Source: Catenaria anguillulae PL171
Lineage: Eukaryota; Blastocladiomycota; Blastocladiomycetes; Blastocladiales; Catenariaceae
DNA length: 64,000 bases
Direction of reading: 5' to 3'
Assembly: GCA_002102555.1 (NCBI GenBank)
Contig: MCFL01000097.1
Location: 1 to 64,000 of the forward strand
Numbering within the stretch: the first letter of the stretch is position 1; every line of letters starts with the position of its first letter. Positions 32,249 through 46,335 of this stretch are shown here, in pieces. A program made the position numbers and the translations under genes. Below the pieces are notes generated by a model, which saw only the letters and a program-made list of their open reading frames with translations, searched no databases and had not been told where the DNA came from.

Positions 32249-32708
32249 CTGGCCGAGATTGGCCCGATTGATCCATTCTTTTTTTTTCACCTTGATTTGC
32301 TCGATTGTACATAGTAGCCTGATGTCTTTTCTTGTTGGCTTTGCAATGGGATCCTATTGACCGGCGTGCAACTATCATACATTTGCCACCTCGCAACACA
32401 CGAGCACCGTTTCGTGCTGCCGTGTGGATTGGTGATTGTCTCTCCCTGATGGCTCCTGAAACACTCTCCTCTCACCGCCTTTGACCGCCCCTCGACTCTC
32501 CCCGAACCCGCTCCGGAGAGCAAACCCGTACTGATACACTGTCCCCACCCGATTCAATCTTTCAGCGATGATGCTGCCTTTCTCTCTGCCAATCGCCAAA
32601 CACGTCATTTCCAAAGTGCAAACAAGGACAACTCCACTCACTTGGCAGCCGTCCACTCGATACTTGACATAGACGAGACTCGGCCAGCAGATATAGAGGA
32701 AAAAAATC
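32249..32708. other. Intergenic, no gene seen
   Basis: Spacer between the Mit_KHE1 stop and the next start, with short chance frames only. A T/C-rich tract near 32280 may belong to the 3' untranslated region. Confidence 0.35.
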
Positions 32709-34618
32709 ATGGACTCAACCACAAAACAAGCCTCTTCCGCGGCGACAGCCGGTCCACTGCTCGCTGCGCGCCCGCGCCTCGACTCGCGCAGACATTCTGA
32801 TTCCGTCGTCGGTACCTCCATGTCCTCATCCGCATCCCACACCCGCTCGATTGCCGCGGGCACCCAACAGGCGACCATGCGCGGCCCCTGGTCTCTCCCG
32901 ACGACCCGAGCAACCACTTGACACCCAGCTCGCCATCCCCACCGTGTGCGACTCCCCGCGCACACGATCCTGACACCACCCAAGCAGCATCTCCTGCACG
33001 CACTCACGCGTTTTACACGCGCATTCCAACCAACCCATCGGACTTGCGCACGATCCACTGGCAGCTCGCGGCCGACCGCCTCACGTGCCTCGACTCGCAC
33101 GGCGCGCTGGTGGTCGAGTTTGCACTCGACGAGCTCGTGTGGCGGGCTGATGGCATGTATGGCATCGAGTTTGGGTTGGATTCCAGGTTCATTGTCGCTG
33201 GTGAAGAGCCTGAAGTGAGAATCGAGGAGGCAACGTCCACATCGTCGTCGTCGTCATCGCTGGGAACCATTGCGTCCGAGTCGGGCGAGGCGGGTGCAGG
33301 CGGGACGAGCATGAGCCGCGAACTGCTTGCCGCGCTGCAGCAACAGGCTGAGAAGCAAAATAACAACCCGACCGGGTCGACTGGCACCGTCATTGTGCAC
33401 GTGAGCAATCAAGACGGATTGGCCGTCGAGTCCATGGATAGCTTTGTCGACGAGCGCAACCCAAGAGCTGGGATCATGTCGCGGCCCGGCACCGCTGCGG
33501 ATACAAGCAGGTTGGGCGCGCGGACCGCGTCGACGGATCCGGAAACCGAAACGACAGACAATGCAGGATACGTGGAAGGGTTTAGGATCTATTCCGAGAA
33601 TGCCATGGAGGTGACCCACTGGCTCAGGTATGTCCTGATTTCTCTCGTGCGTCCACGTCCCGTATCCACACTCACCGATCTCCTTTGCCACAGCATGCTT
33701 GCCGCGTACCGTACACGCCGCCCGCTCATCCCGCGCATCACCTACTCTGACCCAGCCGCCCGCCTCATCGACTCGTACGAATCGCTTGCCCCGCCCGCAA
33801 ACACGCGCCGCAACTCTGCGGCCATTGGCAACCCCGAGGCGCTCATGGCGACCGTTGCAACCCACTTGCAACACAACGCGACTCCCGCGGCCGCGCGCGT
33901 CACCATTTTTCCAACTACCAACGTGCTAGACCACCCGTCGCTCACCCCTCCCGGGTCGGTCGGATCGTCATCGTCGCTCGCCGGAACCAGTGCCTCCACG
34001 ACTGCAAAGTTTATCCGCATTCTCGACGCGGCGCACGGGCCAGTGGTGGTTTCGACCATGGCCGGCGGACGTGTGCTGGTGACGGACACGGCCTCGGGCA
34101 AGACGGTATTGGATGTGCGCGACTCGCTGGAAATGTTGCATGACAAGTTGGGCGGTGGGGCGCCTGCAGATTCGCAACAGTCGAGTCTGGGCAGCTTGCA
34201 GAGTGTTGACAGCGCAAACAAGATTCCATTGGCGGGCTGCATGGGCAAGGCGGCCGTGGTCGGGTACAAGATGCCGCTCAAGGGCGAGGCCCAGCAGCAG
34301 CAGTTGCCAGAAGCGACAAAGTATCACCCGGAGGTAGACGTGAATGGCGACGATACGCTGGGGAATGCGCAGTGGAAGGCGCTCAAGAGCGGCGGCGAGC
34401 CCCTGACACTACAACCTGCAGCGCCTTTTCCGCCAAAGGTTGTGATCGGCCATCCCGAGCCGAGTGCCAACGAGGGTGGCGCGGGCCACGATGCAGACGA
34501 CGCGTTGGGCGATACGCTCAAAGGGTCGGGATCAGCCATGCGGCTCAAGGGCGCCGTGGTCGCCGCCGCTGAGCAGACGAGGCAGGATGCGGTTGGTTTG
34601 GGCCGACTGGGCATGTGA
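32709..34618 (+). CDS. Hypothetical protein with PH-like N-terminal half
   Basis: Not recognised. Residues following FYTRIPTNPSDL look like a split pleckstrin-homology fold: beta-type strands LTCLDSHGALVVEF and MYGIEFGLDSRF, then a long Ser/Gly-rich insert. A last strand GFRIYSENAMEV runs into helix THWLSMLAAYR after removal of a 66-nt intron (33628-33693, GTATGT...CCACAG). The C-terminal half is Ser/Gly/Pro-rich, with one strand-rich island around KFIRILDAAHGPVVVS. The main frame starts at Met 32918. The Met at 32709 is in another frame, and the two join smoothly if one C is added to the run at about 32885, so the N-terminus is uncertain. The 66-nt intron is a multiple of three and has no stop, so an unspliced form would also be open. 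Confidence 0.6.
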
Positions 34619-35950
34619 GGTCATTACGTCATAGACGGATGAAAGGTTTGCACGTTCTTTGCGGTGATGACTTGTGTGTGTACACTTCTCGTTGCACTGA
34701 ATGGATCAATACCGAATATACTTTGCTTTCATGCATTCACCATTTTCAAGTGTTTGCGGCCACAAGGTGCGGTTCGCGTGTGCGTGTCTGAGTCCATCCT
34801 GCTGCGAACAAGACACAAAACGTGTTGTTGTAGCAAGCCGCCAGGTGGCGTGATTCCGCCAATCGTTGCGGTTCCGTGATAACGTTAGTGACGTCGTTTC
34901 CTATGTTCCCGTGAAGTCCTTAGCTGGAGGCAACATCGATATCACACACAAAAAAAGCCGAGTTGCTACGTACTGTCCGCATAAGAAATTGGCCGCTTGG
35001 CTTGTTCATGACTCGGAACTTATCGGAACAGCATCGGAAAAAGCAGTGTTGAAGAAATAGGCACCACATGCATTGCAGCTGATGATCAGTAGTTCAGGCA
35101 GGGGCGCTCGAGTGAGACTGCAAACAAGCCAGCGCCCCACCGAACGCGAGACATCAAACGTTCATCGCGAAAGGTCCCGAACCAAGTGTTCCTGCTGATT
35201 CCGATCTTTCAGGCGGCAAACAAGCACGAGTGTTCCCACACCTTTGCCCTTGTCCAGGGGACGCCGTCGACCCAGAGGCAGCTGGCCATGTCCCTCTGGA
35301 CACATTGTCAACGACACAGTGGGATTGGAGAGAGTGCAAGAGGAAAGCGAGGCAGAGTCGTGACTATTGTGGAGAGACGAGGACGGCGGCGTGTATGCCA
35401 CCTCAGCGTTCTCTGCATGTGTTGGGGCGGGAAGAACGGTAAATCCAGAGGACCCTTCCCATTCTCTTTCCCTCCTTTTCTTTTCAGTGCCCACTCGACC
35501 GTGCATCATGGAGCTCGAGCTGAACCCGTGACGTGACATTCGGAGGTTTGTTCCGGTTTTTTTTCTTGATTTCGGAACAGTGACCTTGGAACAAATGATC
35601 GAGAGCCGCAGAGATAACGATGCAAGCACATCCCTGACTCAATGTGTGTATTATTATCGCGTCACTTTTGGCTACTGTGGCAAAACACGACATGCTTGGA
35701 CACTCACCTGTTCCGTTTGCCACGTCTCGAGCCCATTGTTATGTATTGGTTCCGTTCCACATCAGCGATGCATGAATTGTGGCCCATGTTTTCACACATG
35801 ACACCACCTGCCCGTAGGAAAACCGGCGCGCCCTCGACCGTCAGCGGTTCCAGATGGACGGCGCCGCTGATGCCGAGCGCAGGGCCCCACAATCTCGGAA
35901 ATTATCGCAATCAGAGCTTTGCTTCATTGGCTTTGCCTTTCCCATCAGTT
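34619..35950. other. Gene-poor interval, 1.3 kb
   Basis: No open frame with family features, no splice structure and no repeat recognised. Probably 3' flank of the PH-like gene plus promoter-distal sequence of the forkhead gene. Confidence 0.35.
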
Positions 35951-35952
35951 TC

Positions 35953-35958
35953 TATATA
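35953..35958 (+). promoter_or_regulatory. TATA-like element upstream of forkhead gene
   Basis: TATATA in the context TTTCTATATACACTG, about 735 bp before the forkhead ATG. It is followed by a long pyrimidine-rich tract with several upstream ATGs, including a 115-codon frame at 36058-36405. A long regulated leader is possible but not demonstrated. Confidence 0.35.
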
Positions 35959-36691
35959 CACTGTCACAACGAGCACCCGGAGCACCCTCTGAGCTAATCC
36001 ATTTCGGGCTCTAGTCAGCCACCGTCGGCCTCTCACGCTCCCAGCGACAGTATTTCTATGCCGCGCTGCCCCCGCTCGTCATCACCCTTGTTTATTGCTC
36101 CCCTTCTTCGCCCGCTCCATTCACTAAAGCATTCAATCCAGCTCGGCGACACTGGCACTTTGTCCCGCGCGCCATTCATCCCTCAACCTGCCCACTTCAC
36201 CGCGCTCCATACGGTTCTCCTGCTTTTGCAATCGCCTCGTTTTCGTTGCGAGCACGACATTTCGCTTGCCGCTCGCTCGCACCCACTTTATTGGCACTCC
36301 GTTGCACCTTGCTGGACGCAGCGTGCTTTCAATCCGCGCCGTTTTCAGCTGTTTTCAATCGAGCGTCGAGCGCGCGTTGTCTGTGTTTGTTGCGGCAGCA
36401 TTTGACGTTGCATCTCGCCATTTGATTTCAACACCTGCTGCAATATTTCCAAGCGCTCACTCAGCGTGGCAGTGTGATTTTTTTTGTTCCCCCATAAGTA
36501 ATTGCTCGATCGTGTCAGCGAGTGTTCCTGTTCAATTCCCACTTGTGCCCTCGGCTCTCGAGTCTCGCCCTTTTCAAGACCCTTTGTTGTTGCCTGCCGC
36601 GAGTATTTATTTAGTCTCGCAACAACCCCGTCTTGGTCCTACACTGTGTGTATCGCTTCCACCTCCCCGTCGGTTCATTCGTTCAATCATC

Positions 36692-38086
36692 ATGTCGTCT
36701 TCACCCCGTCCCCAAGACCATCAACAAGTGGCTCCACAGCCCAACTGCCTCATCATCCCGCAGCTCGAGCCCTACCACGCGTCCTCGGCTGCAGCCACCT
36801 TTTCCGAGTTTGCTGCCGCGCACACACTGGCCCAGCTCTCGTCTTCGGCTTCGTCTTCCTCTGGGCCCTCGATTGTCTTGCCAACAGCCCCAACCAGTCA
36901 TCTCCAAGCCCCGCGCGACGCGTCCGTGTCCTTGTCCCCAGCTCCCATGCCATCTGTCACGGCAAGCGCTCCAAGTGAACAGGCGACTGCGACTACGACT
37001 GCGACTGCGTCTGCAAGCTCTGCCCGTGCCGGGACCAACACAAATAGTGCCAGCGGCACGCGCCGCAAGCGCCGCCGCCCGCCAAAGTCGTACGTGGTGC
37101 TCATTGCCGAAGCCATCCTCAACAGCCCGATGAAGTGCCTGTCGATCCGCGAGATCTACGCCGCCATTGCCGCCGCGTACCCGACCCACTATGCGGATCC
37201 CGTCGACCTGGGCTGGCAAAACACGGTCCGGTACAACTTGTCGCGGCACCCGGCCTTTGTCAAGGTCCCGCACCCGCCAAAGTACGTCGGCCCGACAACA
37301 AGCAATCGGTCAAGCTTTTGGACCATTAGCCAAGAGTTTTTGGCGCAGTTTGAGCGCGGAAACTTTGTGTCGGCCGAGAGCCTCGATCCTGCCGGGTACC
37401 CGGGTCATGCCTCCTCCGCCGCCGCGCCCGTGACAGCTGCCAAGGACCAAGCCGGTGCAGATGCAACACGTCAAGACGCTCCATCTCCACGCCGCCAACG
37501 CACCGTGTCCTTGTGCCATAAGCCCGCGGTGCCATTGCCGATGCCACTGTCGCCGGTCGCCTCTCCCCACACGCCCATCTTGGCGCCCGTCAAGACCATT
37601 TCCGCGCTGGCGCAACCACCTGCCTCTCTTGTTCAGCAACAAAAACAACAACGCCATCATCATCATCCTTACGCGGTTCCCACGCCCTTGCCGCCCATGT
37701 CGGTGGATCACCACTACCAGCACCTTGGATCCTTGCCGACACCAACCTTGTCGCCGTCCATGCACACGTTTGCCGGCTCCTCATCGTCGTCCGTGTTCTT
37801 CCCGCTCAGATCCCCCAATGCCCTGTCGTCGTCTGGGTTCCATGGCGGTCAGCAAAGCCATCACTATCCACACCCTCATCACATTGTGTCGCCGCTGCTC
37901 ATGCCGTCGCCTGCAGCCTCGGCAACCACGACCGATCGCCAAGGCCGGTCCGCGACACGTGAGTTGTCGCCTGTTGGTGTGGTGGCGCCCGCCCACGACG
38001 AGCCAAGCTCACCAATGTCGTCGCCGTCGTCGAGTCATGGCGGGTCAGTCCACAAGATGTCCTTGTCGTTTTTGATGTCAGCTTGA
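36692..38086 (+). CDS. Forkhead-box transcription factor
   Basis: DNA-binding regulator encoded in one exon of 464 codons. The first 120 residues are Ser/Ala/Pro-rich. A basic run RRKRRRPPKSY leads into the winged-helix domain (about 130-225). Motifs in order are LIAEAILNSPMKCLSIREIY (helices 1-2), LGWQNTVRYNLSRHPAFVKV (recognition helix with the W-Q-N-x-(I/V)-R-x-N-L-S signature) and SSFWTIS (wing). The rest is Ser/Pro/His-rich low complexity with a poly-Gln/His patch, typical of an activation or regulatory tail. No FHA domain is present, unlike yeast Fkh1/2 and Fhl1. The frame is open upstream to 36266, but sequence there is leader-like, so Met 36692 is preferred. Target genes cannot be inferred. 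Confidence 0.9.
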   Translation: MSSSPRPQDHQQVAPQPNCLIIPQLEPYHASSAAATFSEFAAAHTLAQLSSSASSSSGPSIVLPTAPTSHLQAPRDASVSLSPAPMPSVTASAPSEQATATTTATASASSARAGTNTNSASGTRRKRRRPPKSYVVLIAEAILNSPMKCLSIREIYAAIAAAYPTHYADPVDLGWQNTVRYNLSRHPAFVKVPHPPKYVGPTTSNRSSFWTISQEFLAQFERGNFVSAESLDPAGYPGHASSAAAPVTAAKDQAGADATRQDAPSPRRQRTVSLCHKPAVPLPMPLSPVASPHTPILAPVKTISALAQPPASLVQQQKQQRHHHHPYAVPTPLPPMSVDHHYQHLGSLPTPTLSPSMHTFAGSSSSSVFFPLRSPNALSSSGFHGGQQSHHYPHPHHIVSPLLMPSPAASATTTDRQGRSATRELSPVGVVAPAHDEPSSPMSSPSSSHGGSVHKMSLSFLMSA

Positions 38087-38674
38087 GTTTGTGTTTTCGT
38101 ATTTCTTGTTTCTTTTCTTGCATGACCCCACACCCACTGAGTATCTCCGATTCCCCTCTCCCTTTTTTTTTTCTTGTTGCTTGCCGTGCCTGGGTGCCGC
38201 CCGTGACCACTCGTGTTTCACCATCTTGTACATTTTTCTCCCACATCAACGCCTTGGTTGACTTGCTGGCATCTCTGCGCTTCTCGTTGCTGTTTGCACC
38301 TGCATTCTTGTTCTACCTTGTGTGTCACTCAACCATTCATTGTCGTTGCTTTTGTGTAAAGCCCTCATGTAATATTCATGTGTGGTATGTCCGAGAATGT
38401 GCCTCTATCATACTTTTCTCGCTTCAACAACGTCAACAAGCAAACAGCCAAGTAGTCACTCACAGGCACACTTGGGAGTTGCCTCTCATCATCGGACACA
38501 TGCACGTTCACTGCCGACATCCTCACTGACCCACCACTCGCGGCAGCTCCCATGCCGCATGACTCTGATTGACACTTGCATATCGACTCAAATTGCCCGC
38601 ACTTGCCGGTACAAGCGGCTGCTTCTGCAACGGCAGCGGATGTGGTGGTTGCTTTGCGGCTCCGCCGCCCCCTC
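38087..38674. other. 3' flank of forkhead gene, no gene seen
   Basis: T/C-rich sequence with short chance frames, probably 3' untranslated region plus spacer before the decayed membrane-protein copy on the other strand. Confidence 0.35.
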
Positions 38675-40062
38675 CTATGGTGTGCTTTTTACGCGTTGCG
38701 GCAGCAGGTACTCGAACGAACCCTCGGTCAGCACGGCCAGCGATAGTATGAGCAAGTTGAAGGAGCTGACGCGGACGGGGAACAAGGGCGGGGTGTGTTG
38801 GATGAGAAAGGAGATCATGACGTCGAACAAGTCAATGAGGACCAGGACGTTCTGTCCATCGGCGACGTGAGATGATCTTCGTTCTTGGATAGAGAATAGA
38901 CAGTGAAGCAACGAACCAGGACGGAAAATGTCGTCGTCGTCGATAGTGGGTACGGGTTGGATTGCGCAACACTCGATGTGGAACAAGTATGCTCTCGGTA
39001 GCTTGTTTGGAGCTCGCCTGACTTTGAGCAGGCCAAGGGGAGCCGCAGACCAGCCGCAGGCACGGTAGTTGACTCGGTTCCTCGGGCACAGACGAAGACG
39101 ATGCGTTGCCGCTGGTAGCCGACGGGATCGAGCCGGATGCCTCGGCAAACGACAGTGGAAGCGACCGAATGGATCCAACGATACCAAAGAACTGTATCAG
39201 TTCATGACGTCTCAGCGCCATGTTGGTGCACATCTAGCTATCGACCGCAATCATCGTTCGGGAAACACGTGCAGGCAAAAAGGACATGGTGACTGCCGTC
39301 CAGCTTGGAAACATGGACACTTCGACCCAAGAATCTATCCATTTCGGCTCATCCACACATTTCAATCTCTTTTTGCGGTGCAATTGGCGTGAATCTCGAA
39401 GCAGCAACGCACGGTAATCGTTGCACCCCCTTGTGATCAGTCCCACGACACACACAACCAACACTATCTGTTGCTGCAAAATATTTACCTCAATCGACAG
39501 TCCGTAGACAATGCGCGGCAACCAAGCTTTCCGCTTGGGACGCATGACACCGATTACACTGTCTCTGCTTGCGAGTGCCATGCAAAGAGGGGGCCGACGG
39601 GAACAAAGGTCATTGTGCTCATGAGTTTATACCGCCACTGCATTCTGTTCAGAATTGGAAAACAGCGGTGGATGCTTGCCGGTCAGTCGCTACTAAGGGA
39701 GCAAGTGTTGAAAAAAAGAGTAAGGTATACTTGGGCAGCGCCAGTACTTTGAACCGCTTGAATCATGATGGCAATACTATTGATACCGTCGACCACAATC
39801 ATGATGGCCGAAGCAAACAGCCGCCAAACTCGAATCAAACTAACGGCTCTTGCATGCGAGGGATGTCGACCAGCCTCTGTTGGCCGGGGGCGGGCTCATG
39901 CGAGGACTCGCTCGCACGCATTTGGGAACAGTTTGGGGGTCAAGATTCCTGCCGCGACAAGCGCAACAGGCAACGACAGGACAAAAACGATGAGCGAGTT
40001 GCGCGCAAATCAGGAGCGATGACATGGGATGCAGTAATGCTAGTGTTGGATTGTGCATGTTA
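38675..40062 (-). pseudogene. Decayed copy of the polytopic membrane-protein family
   Basis: Clear remains of a paralogue of the genes at 41016 and 58461, reading right to left. Matching pieces are NSLIVFVLSLPVALVAAGIL (membrane segment 1, about 40000), a segment like DGINSIAIMIQA (about 39780), MTFVPVGPLF (about 39615), and MRPKRKAWLPRIVYGLS with LQQQIVLVV (about 39500). WTAVTMSFLP (about 39270), NPYPLSTTTTF (about 38950) and NVLVLIDLFDVM with LTEGSFEYLL (about 38740-38860) complete the series. The frame changes at least three times, for instance between PDL and RNS-equivalent residues and after GPLF. Stops interrupt the first exon. No in-frame Met precedes it. The second intron donor is GC instead of GT. 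An acceptor immediately before the NVL segment is conserved with the intact copy. Single-base sequencing losses could explain some but probably not all defects. Confidence 0.7.
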
Positions 40063-41015
40063 GCGTTGGTCGTGGTTGTGACGGGCATGCTATTGCTTGA
40101 CAGCTCTTGGGTCGGCAAAGTTGAATACACATGCAGTCAAGTTGGCCAATTAATTGCAGCGTCTGGCAAGCCTTGACAGCAGACCCTTGGATCTATGTTG
40201 GTCAGCATGAAAAATGGAGCTGCGATGAAACCGCTGTGATATCGATTGAAACCGAGCACCTTGCTTGCCGACAAAATGGGAAATGCCCTTGAAGGACGAC
40301 AAGGTTTGTTTTCAGTGTTCGCGGTCACAATCGCGTTTCCATTGTCAGCACCGGAGTTGGGGCACAATGCTGTCGATACCTTACTTGGCTGTGGCTGCAT
40401 GACGGGTATACATTGGGGTGTTGAGTTGAACCTCAATCATGATTTCACAACACGTCTTGTTGCATTTTCTTCATTCTGTCGCATTGACGAGCTGCTTTGT
40501 GCAAGTGTGTGATTCATCGACAGGTGAGTCAGAAAACAGACTGGCCTGGCTGATTGAGAATTTCACTTCAATCCGGTGATTCGAAAGGCAGTTGACTACA
40601 ATTTCCAGCCAACAGAGTTGTTGCCTGTAGTAATCAGGCAGACCGTCAAGCGCCTAGCAAACCAGTCCTGAATCGTCGCTTTGAACCATGTTCAAAAAGG
40701 CTCAAGCTCCCAAAAGCAAGTGAAGTCGATTTGGAGGACAATTTGCTCTTGCTGGCAAATGAAATGGCTGGGGCGAAAACTAGAGCCTTATCGAAACGGA
40801 CTGTGTTTTGTTCACGACGAGAGCTGCACACAAACAAGAAGCACAGCGCGGTTGTCGCTACCAACCGATTGATCTGGGCTCCATGACCGGTTACGGCGAG
40901 ATTCAACCCGCTTGCCTCCATTGGCTTGTATACTCACTCTCGGATTTTTATCATCGAATGTACATGCGAATTGCACATTGATCACGAAACATATCGCCGA
41001 CGCATTTTCAACACT
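40063..41015. promoter_or_regulatory. Spacer between head-to-head family members
   Basis: About 950 bp between the decayed copy and the intact copy, which point away from each other. No gene seen. It must hold the promoter of the intact copy; a TTGTATAC element near 40925 is the only TATA-like site noticed. Confidence 0.35.
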
Positions 41016-42430
41016 ATGCCCAACGCAATCCCCGGTGAGTCTATCGAGACCATCACGCCCGCGGCTGGGCACGGTTCATCCGTGGCTCTCGCACAATCCT
41101 TTACGCCCATCATCGATCCGATCGTTGCTCGCAACTCCATGATCATGTTCGCCGTCTCGCTGCTTCTCGCATGCGGCGGTGTCGGCATGCTGGCAAAGAA
41201 GGCCTTTCCTGGCGTGTACAAACACGTGATTCAGCTCCTCATGCCGAAATCGGCCGAAGCCACAATGACTGCTGGAACCCATGCCGCCAGCCTGTTTCGC
41301 GTGAGGCTCCTCTTCCTGGCGGCAGTGATGATGGTTGGAGACGGCATCAGTAACATTATCGCGATTCACTCCGCGAACACGAAGGGAACAGCCCTGTTTG
41401 TGCCCAACCAGCTCATTCGCGGGATCACATTCATCCCAGCGGGGCCGATCTTTGTTTATGCCATGTCCTCTCGGGTGGCCGTGGTTGTCACCATGCATTT
41501 CAAGTGGAAACAGCGCTTTTTGCGCGCGATCGGGCTGGCGACGATTGGCGTCATGTTACAAATGCAGATTGTCTTGGTAGTGGGTGTACTTGCGCGGCTT
41601 CACTTTTCTCCAGGTATGGATGTCACCGGCGGGCATTTTTCGTCTGCCAACTTATCTCACCATTCGTGCTCTATGCCACAGCGGAATGGATCAACGCTCA
41701 ACTGTTTCCGTCGTGGACTTCGGTCGCCATGGCATTACTGCCCGTTCGTCTCTTCTTTTTGACTTGGACCATCCATCACATCTCATTTCACCCACTTGTC
41801 CTATCAGATCATTAGTCTTGGAGGAGCAGTCTGGTCCATCCGCATTGCCTTTAATCAACCAGCTTCCTCATCGACGGGGTCGGGCAGCACATCATCTGCG
41901 TCCTCATCCCATGCGACCTCCTCCAACAATACTCACGCAGCGGATGCGAGTCAAGCGACTTCAACCACAGCAACAACATCCTCGGTAAAGTCGAGCAGCG
42001 CAAAGGCGGCAGAGGCACCTGCAGTAAAGCCCGTGTCGACAATTCAATACCCACTCACTCGAGCATTTACAATCCTTGTATGATTTCGTTCACTTTGCAT
42101 GCACTGAAGCGTTGTTGAAGACCTTGTTCCAACTCCATGCTCACTTAGAACGTCTTCATTTTGATCGAATGGCTCGGGTTTATTTACTTCAACACGGTGC
42201 AAATCCCGCCCTTCCCTGTCCGCGTCGCCGCGATCCAATCCTTCCTGACATCGCTTGCCCTCGTCACGGAATCGAGCTTTGAATGGCTGCTCAAAGTGCA
42301 CCGCAAACGGCAAAAGACGACGTCCAAGAGCCATTCGACTTCGATGCGCAAGTCAAAAGCGTCGGCCAATGGTGCAGGCGGCGAATCAGCGACAGTCGTC
42401 AAGTCAACGCACAGCCACAGTCATTCGTAG
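41016..42430 (+). CDS. Polytopic membrane protein, unrecognised family, copy 2
   Basis: Unknown function; 403 residues from four exons: 41016-41613, 41682-41743, 41808-42077 and 42149-42430. Seven or eight hydrophobic segments are visible, including NSMIMFAVSLLLACGGVGML, RVRLLFLAAVMMVGDGISNI and IRGITFIPAGPIFVYAM. LQMQIVLVVGVL and WLGFIYF are among the later ones. Shared with the other copies are F-(I/V)-P-(A/V)-GP-(I/M/L)-F, W-I-(N/D)-A-x-LFP-x-WT, YPLT-x-AFT and LT-E-(S/G)-SFEWLLK. The segment between membrane parts is Ser/Thr-rich (about 260-310) and probably extramembrane; the tail is Ser/His-rich and basic. Exon 2 is 62 nt in both intact copies with identical phases, showing descent by duplication. 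The loss-of-frame neighbour at 38675 is its head-to-head partner. The seven-helix-like pattern invites comparison with receptors, but no GPCR signature is seen. Confidence 0.75.
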
Positions 42431-45297
<2,867 letters not shown>

Positions 45298-45638
45298 GTA
45301 ACTCTTGATCCCGAGGCAGCTCATATGTGTGATTGCGTGTGCCAGTCAATTTGGGTTTTCTTGTGATATATTGCTTCGGCTTCTAATTTACAGACAAAAA
45401 CGGTTCCACGTTGGACAACAAAAAGCACAAAATGACACACGAAAGATGGGATGAATGAAAACGTCAGATGCAAAGCAAACGGATAAGGCCGGGATGTGGG
45501 CCGAGGCGACGGCCGGATCCAGGTTCGAAACAGAAACATGAAAGCGAGAAGAGAAAAGAAAAAACGACGAGGCCAGCGCCAATCAAGTGTGAGGAATGTG
45601 GACAGGTGAGTACTGCATGCATGACAGGAATCGGGATG
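45298..45638. other. 3' flank of CDC5 up to the retrotransposon
   Basis: Non-coding. The last four bases, GATG (45635-45638), are repeated right after the far LTR and form the target-site duplication. Confidence 0.5.
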
Positions 45639-46308
45639 TGTCGCGATCTTGGTATCGGAGTTGTGCTGGTTAGGGACTGAGATCTCGTACTGACAACAAA
45701 GTAAATCATGTAGATTACCATGTCAGTAAAGATACGAATAGTCCGGCCGTTTATTACAGATCCAACAATAAAAGAACGTGAAGCGACAGAACTTGTCCAA
45801 AGATAACAAGGTCGGAAAGTAACAAACGATGAGAAAACGTGTAGAGAGATTGGGACAAGCCGAAAAAAGGAGACTCCACTGAAGATGAGATAAACTGACA
45901 GACCATTAAGAAACGTTGGAACGATAAACACTGGAATGGGAATGAAACGCGCCAGTGAATCGGGACAGAATGTGACAGGAGGGACTGAGTCGGAACGGGG
46001 TATAAGAGAAACGATACACACGGCCAAAACGGGAATGGAAAGAGTAACACGAACCTGACAACAAAGTAAATCATGTAGATTACCATGTCAGTAAAGATAC
46101 GAATAGTCCGGCAGAGCGCACAAAAAATGGGGGGCGACGAGGTTTTGATTGTTCCCCACAAAACGCGATGTTAGTATACATGTGCTTGCTGCCTGGACCA
46201 TCGCAAGATCGATCCATTGAGATCCCGTTTCGCCAACACAGACTGTACAGATCGACGGCCCGTTTACTTACACATGACGGGCATGTTTCGACCCATTGGG
46301 TCGTGACA
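45639..46308 (-). repeat. 3' LTR (element orientation)
   Basis: 670 bp, matching 54012-54681 base for base as far as I can compare. It contains a 58-bp direct repeat at 45690-45747 and 46055-46112. A TATA-like TCTTATACC lies on the element strand near 45998. Confidence 0.95.
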
Positions 46309-46325
46309 CCATTCCCCCCTCGGGT
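46309..46325 (-). promoter_or_regulatory. Polypurine tract
   Basis: Immediately inside the 3' LTR the element strand reads GAGGGGGGAATGG, the expected purine-rich plus-strand primer site. Confidence 0.7.
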
Positions 46326-46335
46326 ATCTGGAAAT

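Noticed and set aside
41016-42430. Assignment of the membrane family to G-protein-coupled receptors or microbial rhodopsins
   Set aside because: No D/ERY-, NPxxY- or retinal-lysine-like motif is seen; a seven-helix count alone is not enough.
45479-45545. A GGTTCGAAAC T-loop-like motif suggesting a tRNA
   Set aside because: No matching acceptor, D or anticodon stems could be formed around it.
45754-46161. A 135-codon open frame inside each LTR with many Phe/Leu residues
   Set aside because: It occurs identically in both LTRs, spans the internal direct repeat and resembles no protein; it is a by-product of LTR composition.
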